Positions 20,106 to 28,516 of a DNA stretch of 64,000 bases are shown in pieces. A program made the position numbers and the translations under genes. The notes below the pieces were generated by a model. It was not told the DNA's origin, made no database searches, and saw nothing but the letters and a program-made list of their open reading frames with translations. This DNA is from Caldicellulosiruptor saccharolyticus DSM 8903 (GTDB taxonomy: Bacteria > Bacillota > Thermoanaerobacteria > Caldicellulosiruptorales > Caldicellulosiruptoraceae). The DNA is taken from assembly GCF_000016545.1 (NCBI RefSeq), contig NC_009437.1, forward strand, positions 1,281,501 through 1,345,500. Reading direction: 5' to 3'. How positions within the stretch are numbered: the stretch's first letter is position 1; each line of letters opens with the position of its first letter.

Positions 20106-20270
20106 ATGATAATACGAATATGCGGCGCAATCACAATAATTAGCATTATTTCAATAATTAGAAAGAGAATAATTAAGTGGATTTATAAAATTTCATATGC
20201 CGCATTGCACCCATTTTGGCCTGTGTATGAGCAAAGAGGGTTTTTGAAAAGACCCTTAGGGCATCTTTAG
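20106..20270 (+). CDS. Ile-rich leader peptide of the cimA attenuator
   Basis: A 54-residue frame starting at ATG 20106, with AAAGGGG at 20091-20097 (8-base spacing). Its first 29 residues hold 14 isoleucines, including runs such as AITIISIISIIRK and RIIKWIYKI. The remainder (ALHPFWPVYEQ...) is ordinary. It ends 30 bases before a strong intrinsic terminator that precedes cimA, the first enzyme of the citramalate route to isoleucine. This is the classical arrangement of ribosome-mediated attenuation: shortage of charged Ile-tRNA would stall the ribosome and favour read-through. The function as a leader peptide is inferred from this layout; no protein homology is claimed. Confidence 0.75.
   Translation: MIIRICGAITIISIISIIRKRIIKWIYKISYAALHPFWPVYEQRGFLKRPLGHL
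20118..20206 (+). promoter_or_regulatory. Candidate alternative RNA helix in the cimA leader
   Basis: ATGCGGC within the leader peptide reading frame (near 20119) pairs perfectly with GCCGCAT near 20200. A ribosome stalled on the Ile codons would open this helix and free the distal strand. Its exact role in terminator/antiterminator switching is a guess. Confidence 0.35.
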
Positions 20271-20300
20271 AATTTGCAATCAAATTTGAGATTGAATTTT

Positions 20301-20338
20301 AAAAGCCCAGCCTAAAAAATCACAGGCTGGGCTTTTTT
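20301..20338 (+). terminator. Intrinsic terminator (attenuator) upstream of cimA
   Basis: AAAAGCCCAGCCT (20301-20313) and AGGCTGGGCTTTT pair perfectly over 13 bases with a 10-base loop, followed by a run of T. It sits after the Ile-rich leader frame and 26 bp before the cimA start, so it acts as an attenuator rather than as an operon end. Confidence 0.85.
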
Positions 20339-20363
20339 GATATTAAAAAGGAGGGAAAATGAA

Positions 20364-21944
20364 GTGGAAGATAATAAGACCATCATCATCTATGACTCAA
20401 CCTTAAGAGACGGTGCTCAGGCTGGGGGAATTTCATATACTTTGGAAGATAAGCTCAAGATTGTAGAGAGGCTTGACAAATTTGGTGTGAAATTTATCGA
20501 AGCAGGCAATCCCGGCTCTAACATCAAGGACCAGGAGTTTTTTGCAAGAGTTAAAAAGATGAAATTGAAAAATGCAAAGCTTATAGCTTTTGGTTCGACA
20601 AGACGAGTGGGAATTGACGTGAAAGATGATATTAACATTCAGTCACTAATTGCAGCTAATACCGAAGCTGTTGCAATCTTTGGCAAATCGTGGGATTTTC
20701 ATGTCAAAGAGGTCTTAAAAACAACAGAGGACGAAAATCTTCAAATGATTTATGACACAATAAAATATTTAAAGTCCTTGGGCAAGTATGTTGTATTTGA
20801 CGCAGAGCACTTTTTTGATGGGTATAAGAATAACAGAAAATACGCTTTGGAGACTTTAAAGGTTGCAAAAGAGGCAGGTGCAGACTCTTTAGACCTGTGC
20901 GATACAAATGGTGGTACTTTTCCAATGGATATTTACAACATAACAAAAGAAGTTGTTGAGATGTTTCCTGGGACATTAATTGGTATTCACTGTCACAACG
21001 ATACAGGTATGGCTGTTGCAAACTCAATCATGGCAGTTTTGGCAGGAGCACGTCAGGTACAGGGAACTATAAACGGATATGGTGAGAGATGTGGAAATGC
21101 AGACCTTATCACGCTCATTCCAAATCTTCAGCTAAAGCTTGGATTTAAATGTGTACCAGATGAGAACATAAAACACCTGACATCTCTTTCAAGGTATGTT
21201 GCAGAAATAGCAAACATGATTCCAAACGAAAGAGCACCATATGTTGGAGCGTATGCGTTTACTCACAAGGCTGGTATGCATATTGATGCAGTCAAGAAAA
21301 ATCCAGCATCTTTTGAGCATGTTAACCCTGAAATTGTTGGAAACACAAGAAGAATAGTACTGTCTGAGGTTGCAGGAAGATCTACAATTCTTGACAAGAT
21401 TCGCGAAATTGACCCGACAGTTACAAAAGACTCACCTGTGACAAAAGAGATTATTGATGAGCTAAAACGTCTTGAAAACGAAGGATATCAGTTTGAATCT
21501 GCAGAGGCTTCATTTGAGATGTTAATTAGGAAAAAGCTGGGGCTTTATCAGCCGTTCTTTACTCTAAAAGAATTTAAAGTTCTCATTAATGAACCGGCAG
21601 TAGAGTACAGCTCATCTGCAATTGTCAAGATTGCAGTAGATGGTGTCACAGCAATCACAGCAGCAGAAGGTGATGGTCCTGTTCATGCTTTAGATAATGC
21701 TTTGAGAAAAGCTTTGGAAAAGTTCTATCCTGAGCTCAAAGAGGTTCATCTTGTTGACTACAAAGTAAGAGTGCTCAACGCCGAGACAGCAACTGCTGCA
21801 AAGGTAAGGGTTCTGATTGAGTCAACAGACGGAAAAGACACATGGACAACTGTAGGTGTTTCAACAGACATTGTAAATGCAAGCTGGATTGCACTTGTGG
21901 ATTCGCTTGAGTATAAACTCTGCAAAGAAAAAGTGGGGAAATAA
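20364..21944 (+). CDS. cimA: (R)-citramalate synthase
   Basis: 526 residues from GTG 20364, placed by AAAAAGGAGGG; the open frame begins at 20337. The barrel begins IIIYDSTLRDGAQAGGISYT, where 'DGAQ' replaces the DGEQ of LeuA, and continues with IGIHCHNDTGMAVANS and GTINGYGERCGNADL. The C-terminal regulatory domain (residues about 400-520) is of the LeuA dimer type. Length and motifs fit the citramalate synthase group (TIGR00977), which condenses pyruvate and acetyl-CoA as the threonine-independent entry to isoleucine. The Ile-rich leader upstream supports this over a second LeuA. Confidence 0.88.
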   Translation: MEDNKTIIIYDSTLRDGAQAGGISYTLEDKLKIVERLDKFGVKFIEAGNPGSNIKDQEFFARVKKMKLKNAKLIAFGSTRRVGIDVKDDINIQSLIAANTEAVAIFGKSWDFHVKEVLKTTEDENLQMIYDTIKYLKSLGKYVVFDAEHFFDGYKNNRKYALETLKVAKEAGADSLDLCDTNGGTFPMDIYNITKEVVEMFPGTLIGIHCHNDTGMAVANSIMAVLAGARQVQGTINGYGERCGNADLITLIPNLQLKLGFKCVPDENIKHLTSLSRYVAEIANMIPNERAPYVGAYAFTHKAGMHIDAVKKNPASFEHVNPEIVGNTRRIVLSEVAGRSTILDKIREIDPTVTKDSPVTKEIIDELKRLENEGYQFESAEASFEMLIRKKLGLYQPFFTLKEFKVLINEPAVEYSSSAIVKIAVDGVTAITAAEGDGPVHALDNALRKALEKFYPELKEVHLVDYKVRVLNAETATAAKVRVLIESTDGKDTWTTVGVSTDIVNASWIALVDSLEYKLCKEKVGK

Positions 21945-21952
21945 ATAAAGTG

Positions 21953-21976
21953 GGGCTGTCAAATTTTTGACAGCCC
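21953..21976 (+). terminator. Intrinsic terminator after cimA
   Basis: GGGCTGTCAAA and TTTGACAGCCC form an 11-base perfect stem with a 2-base loop just after the cimA stop. The T-run is short (CCCTTAT), but position and stem strength support transcript ending here. Confidence 0.7.
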
Positions 21977-22112
21977 TTATCTACATTTTGTATCAGATGC
22001 AAGTAATTTCATAAACTAATATTCAAAATATTGAGCAGTTCTTCATCTAATTTTTTTGAGAGTTATGCTTACCAGCATAAAAACTTGAGCTATTAAGTAA
22101 GTTTTTTCATTT

Positions 22113-22883
22113 TTATTGATAATAAGCTGTAATTATATAATTTGTCCATTCGTCATGTATTTCTTTATCTGACTTCTGAAAAATTTCCCTATAGTTGTTA
22201 TACATTAACAATAATAATACCTTGTGCCAACCATATTTTCTGTCTATGTATTCAATGTAAGTATCTGCAAGAATATACCCGCCCATATTTGTAAATTTGA
22301 TTGGGTTTTCTGTTTGGATGTCTTCAAATAAAGGAATTTTTATGTTTTTTAATTCTCCTTTTTTAAACTGTCCACCGTTGGTTAAATATAAGGCAATACC
22401 TTAATTTAGCCATTTTTTAATTTTTGGATTGATTAAATATTCATAGGCATGATCCATTTCATGCAGAAGTGGTTGTTTAACACTTTCAGAGTTGTGTAAT
22501 TTTCCTGGATTTGAAGGTGAGGTTAATATAACTGTTGAACCTAAGTTGTCGCCGATATACCAATCAAGGTTAAAAAGAAGAGTTATTAATCCATATCTTT
22601 TAGTTTGGAACGTGGATCGTTTGTCATAAATAAATATTTTTATTTTAGATTTTTCTTTAATACCTAATTTGCCCATAAGATATTATGCTCTCTGTTCTGC
22701 TAAATTAAAACAATCTAAAGCAGCTATTTCTTCTTTTTCGTAATATACATCAACCCACTTTCCTATTTTTACCTTCATATTTTTTGTTTTTAGTTGTGAT
22801 GTTGGTATAAACGTGGAACCAAAAGCTATTATGAGGAATAATAATCAAAATAGAGATTGTTTTAATTACTTTGCTTTTTTCAT
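22113..22883 (-). pseudogene. Secreted zinc peptidase (MA-like, HExxH), multiply broken
   Basis: Read on the minus strand from ATG 22883, the product begins with a signal peptide-like MKKSKVIKTISILIII. It then needs a frameshift to continue as AFGSTFIPTSQ...NMKVKIGKWVDVYYEKEE. It meets an in-frame TAA after LAEQRA, runs 91 residues with LLHEMDHAYEYL (zinc-binding HExxH), meets another TAA after WLN, and continues in the same frame with GGYILADTYIEYIDRKYGWHKV, the third-ligand helix of gluzincin-like peptidases, to a final TAA at 22113. Three lesions in one gene show it is dead. The complete protein would be about 255 residues. The peptidase MA-type assignment rests on these motifs. Confidence 0.72.
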
Positions 22884-22893
22884 GTAGTGCCTG

Positions 22894-22931
22894 GTCAACT
22901 AAACTGTGCAAAACTGCATAGTTTAGTTGAC
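22894..22931 (+). repeat. Perfect long hairpin (16-bp stem)
   Basis: GTCAACTAAACTGTGC and GCATAGTTTAGTTGAC pair over 16 bases (one G-T) with a 6-base loop. There is no T-run on either side. It lies exactly at the junction of two pseudogenes and could be a relic of an element end or recombination. Confidence 0.6.
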
Positions 22932-23708
22932 AAGGTTGAGTGTTTTACACGTGAAAGGCTCAAAACTATTGAGAATAAAACTGATTCTTCGTACGTTGTG
23001 GACTGGTGCTTAGATAAAACGGGGGAATTTATACATTGTAGCTATGAATAATACAAAAAAAGATATGCAGTTTTTAGTAATAAAAGGGTACAACGCCAAA
23101 AATAACAAGATATTCTTAAGCTCAAGAAATGTCAGGTTAAAACCGCAGACTATTGACACAAAAGTTATTTCAGGTGTGCCTACTTATTTAAAAAATGTTC
23201 AGGTTGAAATTGTACAAAGCAAATCTGTGCCTTCATTTGTTGTTGACTGGTATTTTAACAAGCAAGGTAGTTTGTATATAGTTGGCATAAATAATTCTGA
23301 AAGAGATGATAACCTGTTGGTAAAGGTAGAAGCCTGTGACCAAAAAGGTCAGAAAATTTGGGTTGGGTTCGAGAAACTTTAGAGTCCTAAAAGTAACAAT
23401 TGACACTTGTATTGTAAATAATATTCCTGCATATGTTAAAAAAGTTAATGTATCAGTTTTGCCTGAGCAGGATGGTGTTAAGACTCAGGAAAAGTTATTC
23501 GACAGAGAGCGAACAAATATTGTATATTATTATTACAAATTATGAAAATGACAAAAACATAAAAATTCAAGTAAATGGTTTTGACGCAAATGGCAGGCTT
23601 GTGTACAAAAGTATATATAATGCAGATGCAAAAAGTAATATTGTTGAAGCGCATACGATTAACATATCGAATAGCAAGATAGAAAGAGTAGAAATAAATG
23701 TAAAATAA
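22926..23708 (+). pseudogene. Repeat-domain protein, frameshifted, 5' end lost
   Basis: Four frame segments together encode about 260 residues with a repeating unit of roughly 100. The unit is marked by VVDWxxxKxGxxY (SSYVVDWCLDKTGEF; PSFVVDWYFNKQGSL), then a 'LLVKVEACDQKGQKIW'-like strand (also LVIKGYNAKNNKIF and IKIQVNGFDANGRLVY), then a 'TIDTxVxxxxPxYxKxV' segment. Frame changes are needed near 23042, 23345 and 23515; the last part ends at 23708. No start codon with ribosome site exists upstream. It looks like the tail of a secreted beta-sandwich repeat protein. The family is not recognised. Confidence 0.6.
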
Positions 23709-23714
23709 AAAACA

Positions 23715-23750
23715 GGGGACCATTTTTAAAAATGCTCTTTTTCGGTCCCC
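23715..23750 (-). terminator. Terminator of the LysM-CAP gene
   Basis: GGGGACC and GGTCCCC pair with an AT-rich loop that can fold further; on the minus strand the stem is followed by TGTTTTTTATTTT. It lies directly after the minus-strand gene stop. Confidence 0.65.
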
Positions 23751-23794
23751 AGTTATTAGTTTTCGGTATTTTTATATTTGTAAACCATCAACTA

Positions 23795-24406
23795 TTAATA
23801 TGGTCTCATAAACATCTGTGTCCAATACAAAACTCCATTACTCTTTTTTGCAACCCCAACACCAATCTCAGTAAAAGAAGGACTTAGTATATTTGCCCTG
23901 TGACCAGGGGAAGACATCCATGCTCTTACAACTTCCTGAGCACTCCTTTGCCCATATGCAATATTTTCACCAGCAGCCATGAACTTTAGTCCAAAATTTT
24001 CCATCATTTTAAAAGGTGAACCGTAAGTAGGAGAGTAGTGCGAAAAATAGTTTTTGTTTGCCATGTCTTGAGATTTGAACCTTGCTACGCGACAAAGCTG
24101 CCAGTTTGTCTTCAAAGCAGAAAGTCCTACCTTTGCCCTCTCTTGATTTGTCAGTTTAATTACTTCATTTTCTAAGACATTTAAATTGTTGCTATTTGGA
24201 ATATTTATCTTTTGCCCAGGGTATATGAGGTTAGGATTTTTAATTTGAGGATTTGCTTTCAAAAGTTCGCTTATTCCAATTTGGTTTTTAACAGCAATAC
24301 TCCAGATAGTATCCCCTGCTTGAACTGTATAAGTTTTTGTTTGTGCAAATGCTGTTGAAAATGATAAAAGAGCTATAATGCTTAAAACTGCTAATGCTTT
24401 TCTCAT
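23795..24406 (-). CDS. Secreted LysM plus CAP (SCP-like) domain protein
   Basis: 203 residues from ATG 24406, set by GGGGAGGTG; the frame is open further upstream. Signal peptide RKALAVLSIIALLSFSTAFAQ, then one LysM domain (residues about 25-70: YTVQAGDTIWSIAVKNQIGISELLKANPQI...YPGQKINIP) that binds peptidoglycan, then a CAP domain (ENEVIKLTNQERAKVGLSAL...SHYSPTYGSPFKMM...AGENIAYG...VVRAWMSSPGHRANILSPSFTEIGVGV). This is the SafA/YkwD-like layout common in spore-forming Firmicutes. It probably acts at the cell wall; CAP activity in bacteria is not established. An intact gene among decayed neighbours. Confidence 0.88.
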   Translation of the reverse strand: MRKALAVLSIIALLSFSTAFAQTKTYTVQAGDTIWSIAVKNQIGISELLKANPQIKNPNLIYPGQKINIPNSNNLNVLENEVIKLTNQERAKVGLSALKTNWQLCRVARFKSQDMANKNYFSHYSPTYGSPFKMMENFGLKFMAAGENIAYGQRSAQEVVRAWMSSPGHRANILSPSFTEIGVGVAKKSNGVLYWTQMFMRPY

Positions 24407-24563
24407 AAACTTCACCTCCCCATTTATTAGTTTCTTAAATTGTTTGTAAAAATATAAGCAAAGATTTGCTAATTCCAAGGTACGTAATTCAATTTTCTAA
24501 ATTGCAATATTAATGCAACACTTTTTTAAAATGAACCGAAAATTGTAATTTGATTAAGACGAC

Positions 24564-25470
24564 AAACTGTGTATGATAATAGTTGCGAATATATGCATGT
24601 TTTCCTGAAGGAAAGAAGAAAGCTGTCATTTTGTGTTATATATTCTCCTATTTAGATGGTATCTCCTATACCTCCTGCAAAAACTTCTCTAATGTATCTG
24701 CTTCACATATTCCCTTCATTTCCTCTAAAAACTTTTCTATGCTACTTTTGTAGTTAAACATCCTTTTGGGAAGTCTATTGCAAATGTCTTCAACTCCTCT
24801 TTATAGCTTCTTTCGATATTTTGCTTATTTCTTTCCTTTTGGGTAAAAAACACCTTATCAACTCTATTTGCCCGCTCGTTTGTTCCCCTCTCATATGTGA
24901 ATATGGGTGTGTATAATATCCTTCCGACCCTAATTCATTTAAGACTTTTCCAAGCCTACTTGCTTCACTACCATTGTCGCTTGTTACACTTTTGAACACT
25001 CTATTGAATTTCTCTCCCATCTTATCTTTGCTAAATCCAAGCTTTTGCCTACAATATTCAACAACTGTAATAACATTCCATTTATCTTTCAGTATCTTTT
25101 ATTCTACAAACTCCAAAAATTTTTCCACCTCTAAAAGTTTATTTTTCCTGTTACACTTTACTTCTTAATCTCTCATACACAACTTTACCTGTTTGGGCAA
25201 AGTATTTTTCAAATGTTACTTGTGTCAGTTTCTCATTTGAGTGATTATTCTTTGTTTTACTTCATGTAAAATTGTACTTGCACTTTTATGAAGCTCCTTT
25301 GTTATCTCTTTTATGCCATATCCCATTTTTAATAGCTTTTCTATAATTTTTCTTTCTGCTTAACTTAGGTGTTTAAATCTTCTTCTCTTTGTGGTATGAT
25401 TATCATAGGTCATAACTTCAAACCTCCTGTGTATGGTTTTGTCTTTTTATACTGCTATCATACACAGTTT
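24564..25470 (-). mobile_element. IS30-family element, decayed
   Basis: The ends are a 15-base inverted repeat: AAACTGTGTATGATA (24564-24578) and its complement TATCATACACAGTTT (25456-25470). Inside, on the minus strand, are the N-terminal helix-turn-helix of an IS30 transposase (RRRFKHLS, then AERKIIEKLLKMGYGIKEITKEL after a stop) and, at 24790-25020, the DDE part (FKSVTSDNGSEASRLGKVLNELG, YTHPYSHMRGEQTSGQIE, where IS30 proteins have ...ERGTNERHN). Stops and frameshifts throughout show it is inactive. At 907 bp it is somewhat shorter than a full IS30 element. Confidence 0.78.
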
Positions 25471-25549
25471 GAAGCTATGGCTTCAATATTTCTTACCTTG
25501 TTGCATTTAATTTTACAACAAACATATAAAAAGTTTTTGTTTAAAATAC

Positions 25550-25578
25550 TTGACAATTATAATTAACAAGTGTAAAAT
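25550..25578 (+). promoter_or_regulatory. Promoter of the BlaI-like regulator
   Basis: TTGACA (25550-25555), 17-base spacer, TAAAAT (25573-25578), about 50 bp before the gene. ACTTG and CAAGT form an inverted repeat across it. Confidence 0.7.
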
Positions 25579-25590
25579 AAAAACATAAAC

Positions 25591-25600
25591 TACACATGTA
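25591..25600 (+). promoter_or_regulatory. Candidate BlaI-type operator
   Basis: TACACATGTA is a palindrome with the TACA/TGTA arms seen in BlaI/MecI operators, placed just downstream of the -10 box where a bound repressor would block transcription. Autoregulation is the usual mode for the family; the spacing between arms is shorter than in classical sites. Confidence 0.4.
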
Positions 25601-25627
25601 AAAATTAAAAAGGAGTATACAAAAATT

Positions 25628-26038
25628 ATGAAAGAAAAATCATTTCCAAAGATTTCGAAAGCAGAGTTAGAGGTAATGAAAGTGGTATGGAAAGAAAATA
25701 GAGTTTTGAGTGGCAGGGAGATTGTAACAAAAGTGATGGAGACAAACAAGAAGTGGCATAAGAATACCATATTCACTTTAATTGATCGCTTAGCTAAAAA
25801 AGGTGTTCTAAAAGTAGAAAAGAAAGGGAAGTTCAATTTTTACACGGCAAGTATAACTGAGGAGGACTATAAAAAGGAAGAAGCAAGAGATATTTTACAG
25901 AGGATGTTTGGTGGGTCTTTTAGAAATGTAATTGCAACTTTTTTGGAAACTACTAATGTGAGTAAAAAAGAGATAGAAGAGATAAAGAAGATGTTAGATG
26001 AGAAGGGATGCTGCAAGTATGATAATGGAAGTTTTTAA
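25628..26038 (+). CDS. BlaI/MecI/CopY-family transcriptional repressor
   Basis: 136 residues from ATG 25628 behind AAAAAGGAGTATAC. The winged-helix domain (residues about 8-80) contains ISKAELEVMKVVWKENRVLSGREIV and HKNTIFTLIDRLAKKGVLKVEKKGKFNFYTA, diagnostic of the family. The C-terminal part forms the dimer helices and ends in a Cys pair (GCCKYD). Family members repress their own operon and a beta-lactamase or other target until a membrane M56 protease (BlaR1/MecR1) cleaves them. The partner gene starts inside its last codons but is cut by an IS remnant, so this repressor may be uninducible. Confidence 0.88.
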   Translation: MKEKSFPKISKAELEVMKVVWKENRVLSGREIVTKVMETNKKWHKNTIFTLIDRLAKKGVLKVEKKGKFNFYTASITEEDYKKEEARDILQRMFGGSFRNVIATFLETTNVSKKEIEEIKKMLDEKGCCKYDNGSF

Positions 26039-26056
26039 ATGGGTAATGGGAATGTC
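26019..26056 (+). pseudogene. M56 (BlaR1-like) sensor protease, start fragment
   Basis: ATG 26019 overlaps the end of the blaI-like gene and encodes MIMEVFKWVMGMS, the start expected for an M56/BlaR1 membrane protease, before the IS256 remnant begins at 26057. No ribosome-to-stop gene remains. The assignment comes from position and the short sequence, so it is tentative. Confidence 0.45.
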
Positions 26057-27042
26057 GAGACTTGTCGAGAATTTTGTATATCCAATTCATAGCGTAATTT
26101 GAAGAGTTGTAAGATTTCGTAAGTATGGTGTTTGATAAGAGGTATTCCATTTTTCCATTTACCTCGCTTAAAGTTCTCTCTTTGAAGATAAATATTAATC
26201 TCAAGAACCTCTGGTACTTGAAAATATCCGCCAGATTTCATTTTTATCTTTCTCAATTATACTATTTATGCTCTCTACTGCGTTAGTTGTGTAAATGAGC
26301 TTTCTAATTCTTTTCGGGATATCTTATGTGAGCAGAGTAATACTTAGCTTTTTCTAAAAGTCCTTTTAAAAAGCGAGGATATTTAGGAAGGTATTATTGC
26401 AAAGCTGACTAAATGCACCGACAGTTTCATCAACATCAAAAGAAGAGAATCTTATTTTATCTAATTCTTTATTAAATTTTGAACTATCTTCTTTTGTCAT
26501 ATCTCGTTTTACATTACGTTGCAGGTGGGCAAAAGCAAACTTAAGGTCAGCTCAAGAGCAAGCGATTTTGACAGCATCTATTTATTGATAGGGAAGTCAT
26601 CGCTTACAATTATTAAGACTTTTTTAAGACCTCTTGTTGATTAAATCTTTAAAGACTTTCATCCTATCAACTTTGTTTTCTTTGCCAAAGAAGGTGTAAA
26701 TGCCGAAGATATCTTTTTTGCTGTCTAAAATCGATGCCGAGAACGATGTAGCAGGTAGCCTGTTTAACCTTTGAGTTGTCCCTAATTTCACATCTGAATA
26801 GCTATCAATTGGAAGTATCAAGGCATTTTCCGGTAGTTCCCCTTATTTAAAGAGCTGGAATTCGTTTCTAAGGTCATTTTTGGTTTTAGCTACTACCTCT
26901 TCTGAGTAAAGTAAGTCACGGTTTTTAAGGGTTTGGATTAGCAAACTTTCAGAGTAGCTGTTAGCAACCAAAGACATAAGTAAATCGGTGTAAGATGAAT
27001 TGACTCTTTTATATGACTGTGGTAAGACAGAGGGATAGAGTA
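26057..27042 (-). mobile_element. IS256-family element remnant (diverged, truncated)
   Basis: Starts with GAGACTTGTCGAGAATTTTG, nearly the left end of the three intact IS256 copies in this window, and is recognisable on the minus strand as their transposase with many frameshifts and stops. Fragments include VNSMIEKD-like DNA near 26240, IYTFFGKENKVDRMKVFKDLI (26624-26821) and LPQSYKRVNSSYTDLLMSLVANSYSES (26843-27049). The first 100 or so residues and the right end are missing. It is an old insertion, related to but clearly different from the three identical copies. Confidence 0.8.
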
Positions 27043-27045
27043 AAG

Positions 27046-27216
27046 GCAAAGATTAAAAAGTCAAATCACTTTTCAAAGATTTCAGAAGGTATTGCCATTG
27101 TAGAGGATGATAAAGGTTTAAAGGGTTTTTATGTATTTAGTTCAGACAAAAAATTAGATGTAGATAATGCAAAAACAGAAAGGTGGTATTTAAAAAATCT
27201 CAAATTGTTTCAATAA
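27046..27216 (+). pseudogene. C-terminal fragment of unknown gene
   Basis: About 56 codons in frame (KIKKSNHFSKISEGIAIVEDDKGLKGFYVFSSDKKLDVDN...) to a stop at 27216, directly after the IS256 remnant and without its own start signal. It could be the tail of the M56-like gene split by the insertion, but no family motif confirms that. Confidence 0.35.
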
Positions 27217-27263
27217 CTTTAATAGTGTCATTTTGAAAAGAATATACAATTTTTTACAAAAAA

Positions 27264-27293
27264 GGCTGCAAGAAGAATTTTTCTCTTGCAGCC
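27264..27293 (-). terminator. Terminator of the minus-strand isomerase/esterase genes
   Basis: GGCTGCAAGA and TCTTGCAGCC form a perfect 10-base stem with a 10-base loop; on the minus strand it is followed by TTTTTTGTAAAAAA. It lies 30 bp beyond the stop of the isomerase-like gene. Confidence 0.85.
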
Positions 27294-27323
27294 GAATTTT
27301 TAAGCTCTGATTTTAATTGAGTT

Positions 27324-28466
27324 TTACCTTTCCACCTTTGGCATGGGCGATAAGATTGAAGGGTTATTTGCCCTTGCTCTTATCAAAATTGCCTCAAGTA
27401 AGCCTCTATTTTTGTGTGGCTTTTCTGTGCATGCGATTATATCCTCATGTGGCAGGTTATTAATTCTGTCATTCATTGCTTTTATCGCATCAATCGAGTT
27501 TATAACAGCTCGTTCAACTGGCATTCTCTCTGGATTTATGTCAATTCCAAAATATCCCCTGTAACCATACATCTTCATGACATAAAGTGCTGCTTCTGCC
27601 TGTTCAGGTGAGATAACACCGACGTTTAAATCTTGGTCATAATTTCCAAGTGGTTGGCTGTTCCAGTGTGTATGATAGAGCTTTCCATACTCAAGTGCAA
27701 GTGAAAATGCATACGCCAAATCCTCAAATCCCATCAAAACATGTCCAACTTCAGGATTAAGACCAACTAAAGAGTCATCCTCTAAAATCTTTTTATTTTC
27801 AGGGTTTTGCAGCAGTTTTTCAACCTTTTGTGCAAGAAGTATACCTTCGCCAGTCAGCCCGTAAATTATTCTTCCTCTTGGCTCATATGGTTTTGGCTCA
27901 ATTGCAACCTTTACACCTGGCACAGCATCCATTGCTTCAGCAATACCTTCAGCAAACCTGTCTCTCATTCTTATAAAGTCAATTCCAAATTGGTTTTCGT
28001 ATCCATCTCCACCTGGCCAGATAATACAGAATTCACAGTCAAGCTCTTTGTTTAGCATCAAAGACGTTTTAAGTCTCTCGATAGCCTTTTTTCTTACTTC
28101 TTCAATGGGTGAGGCGAGTGATGAAAATTCGAAATCGTTTTCATAAAACAAATTAGGAATTACTGATAAAATCTTTATTCCTGTATCTCTTGAAAACTTT
28201 TTGTAAAGCTCTAAGTTGTCTTCGTTAATTTCGTTTGGATAATGAGCCTCTAAAGCGCAAACTCCATAGTCTTTAAGCTTTGCTATGATTTCAAGTCTTT
28301 CTTCAATTGTTTTTGGTTCGCCAAGTGGTGCATGGAATCTGCTTGGATGGTCTGAAAAATACCAGATACCAACAGAAAATTTAAGGTCAAGCTCAAATGT
28401 CTTAAGGTGCTGAATCAGCTCATCAACGCTTCTTCTTTTCATCTGATAGCTTGTGTTTTCAAGCAT
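27324..28466 (-). CDS. Xylose isomerase-like TIM-barrel protein
   Basis: 380 residues from ATG 28466 (AAAGGAGG upstream; TTG 28472 is an alternative). It has the AP endonuclease 2/xylose isomerase fold with metal ligands visible as E in VAIEPKPYEPRG, E and H in LNPEVGHVLMG, H in LYHTHWNSQ and D in YFGIDINPER. The spacing resembles L-rhamnose or xylose isomerase-like sugar isomerases rather than epimerases of the short type. It probably interconverts an aldose and ketose. It forms a unit with the esterase gene upstream, suggesting use of acetylated plant sugars (inference). Confidence 0.78.
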   Translation of the reverse strand: MLENTSYQMKRRSVDELIQHLKTFELDLKFSVGIWYFSDHPSRFHAPLGEPKTIEERLEIIAKLKDYGVCALEAHYPNEINEDNLELYKKFSRDTGIKILSVIPNLFYENDFEFSSLASPIEEVRKKAIERLKTSLMLNKELDCEFCIIWPGGDGYENQFGIDFIRMRDRFAEGIAEAMDAVPGVKVAIEPKPYEPRGRIIYGLTGEGILLAQKVEKLLQNPENKKILEDDSLVGLNPEVGHVLMGFEDLAYAFSLALEYGKLYHTHWNSQPLGNYDQDLNVGVISPEQAEAALYVMKMYGYRGYFGIDINPERMPVERAVINSIDAIKAMNDRINNLPHEDIIACTEKPHKNRGLLEAILIRARANNPSILSPMPKVER

Positions 28467-28516
28467 ACTCAAAAACCTCCTTTAATCTATTATGAATTTT
28501 AAATTACTGCCGAATT

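Noticed and set aside
20364..21944. Second 2-isopropylmalate synthase (leuA2)
   Set aside because: The DGAQAGG motif, length and Ile-rich leader fit citramalate synthase better; a LeuA is already present upstream.
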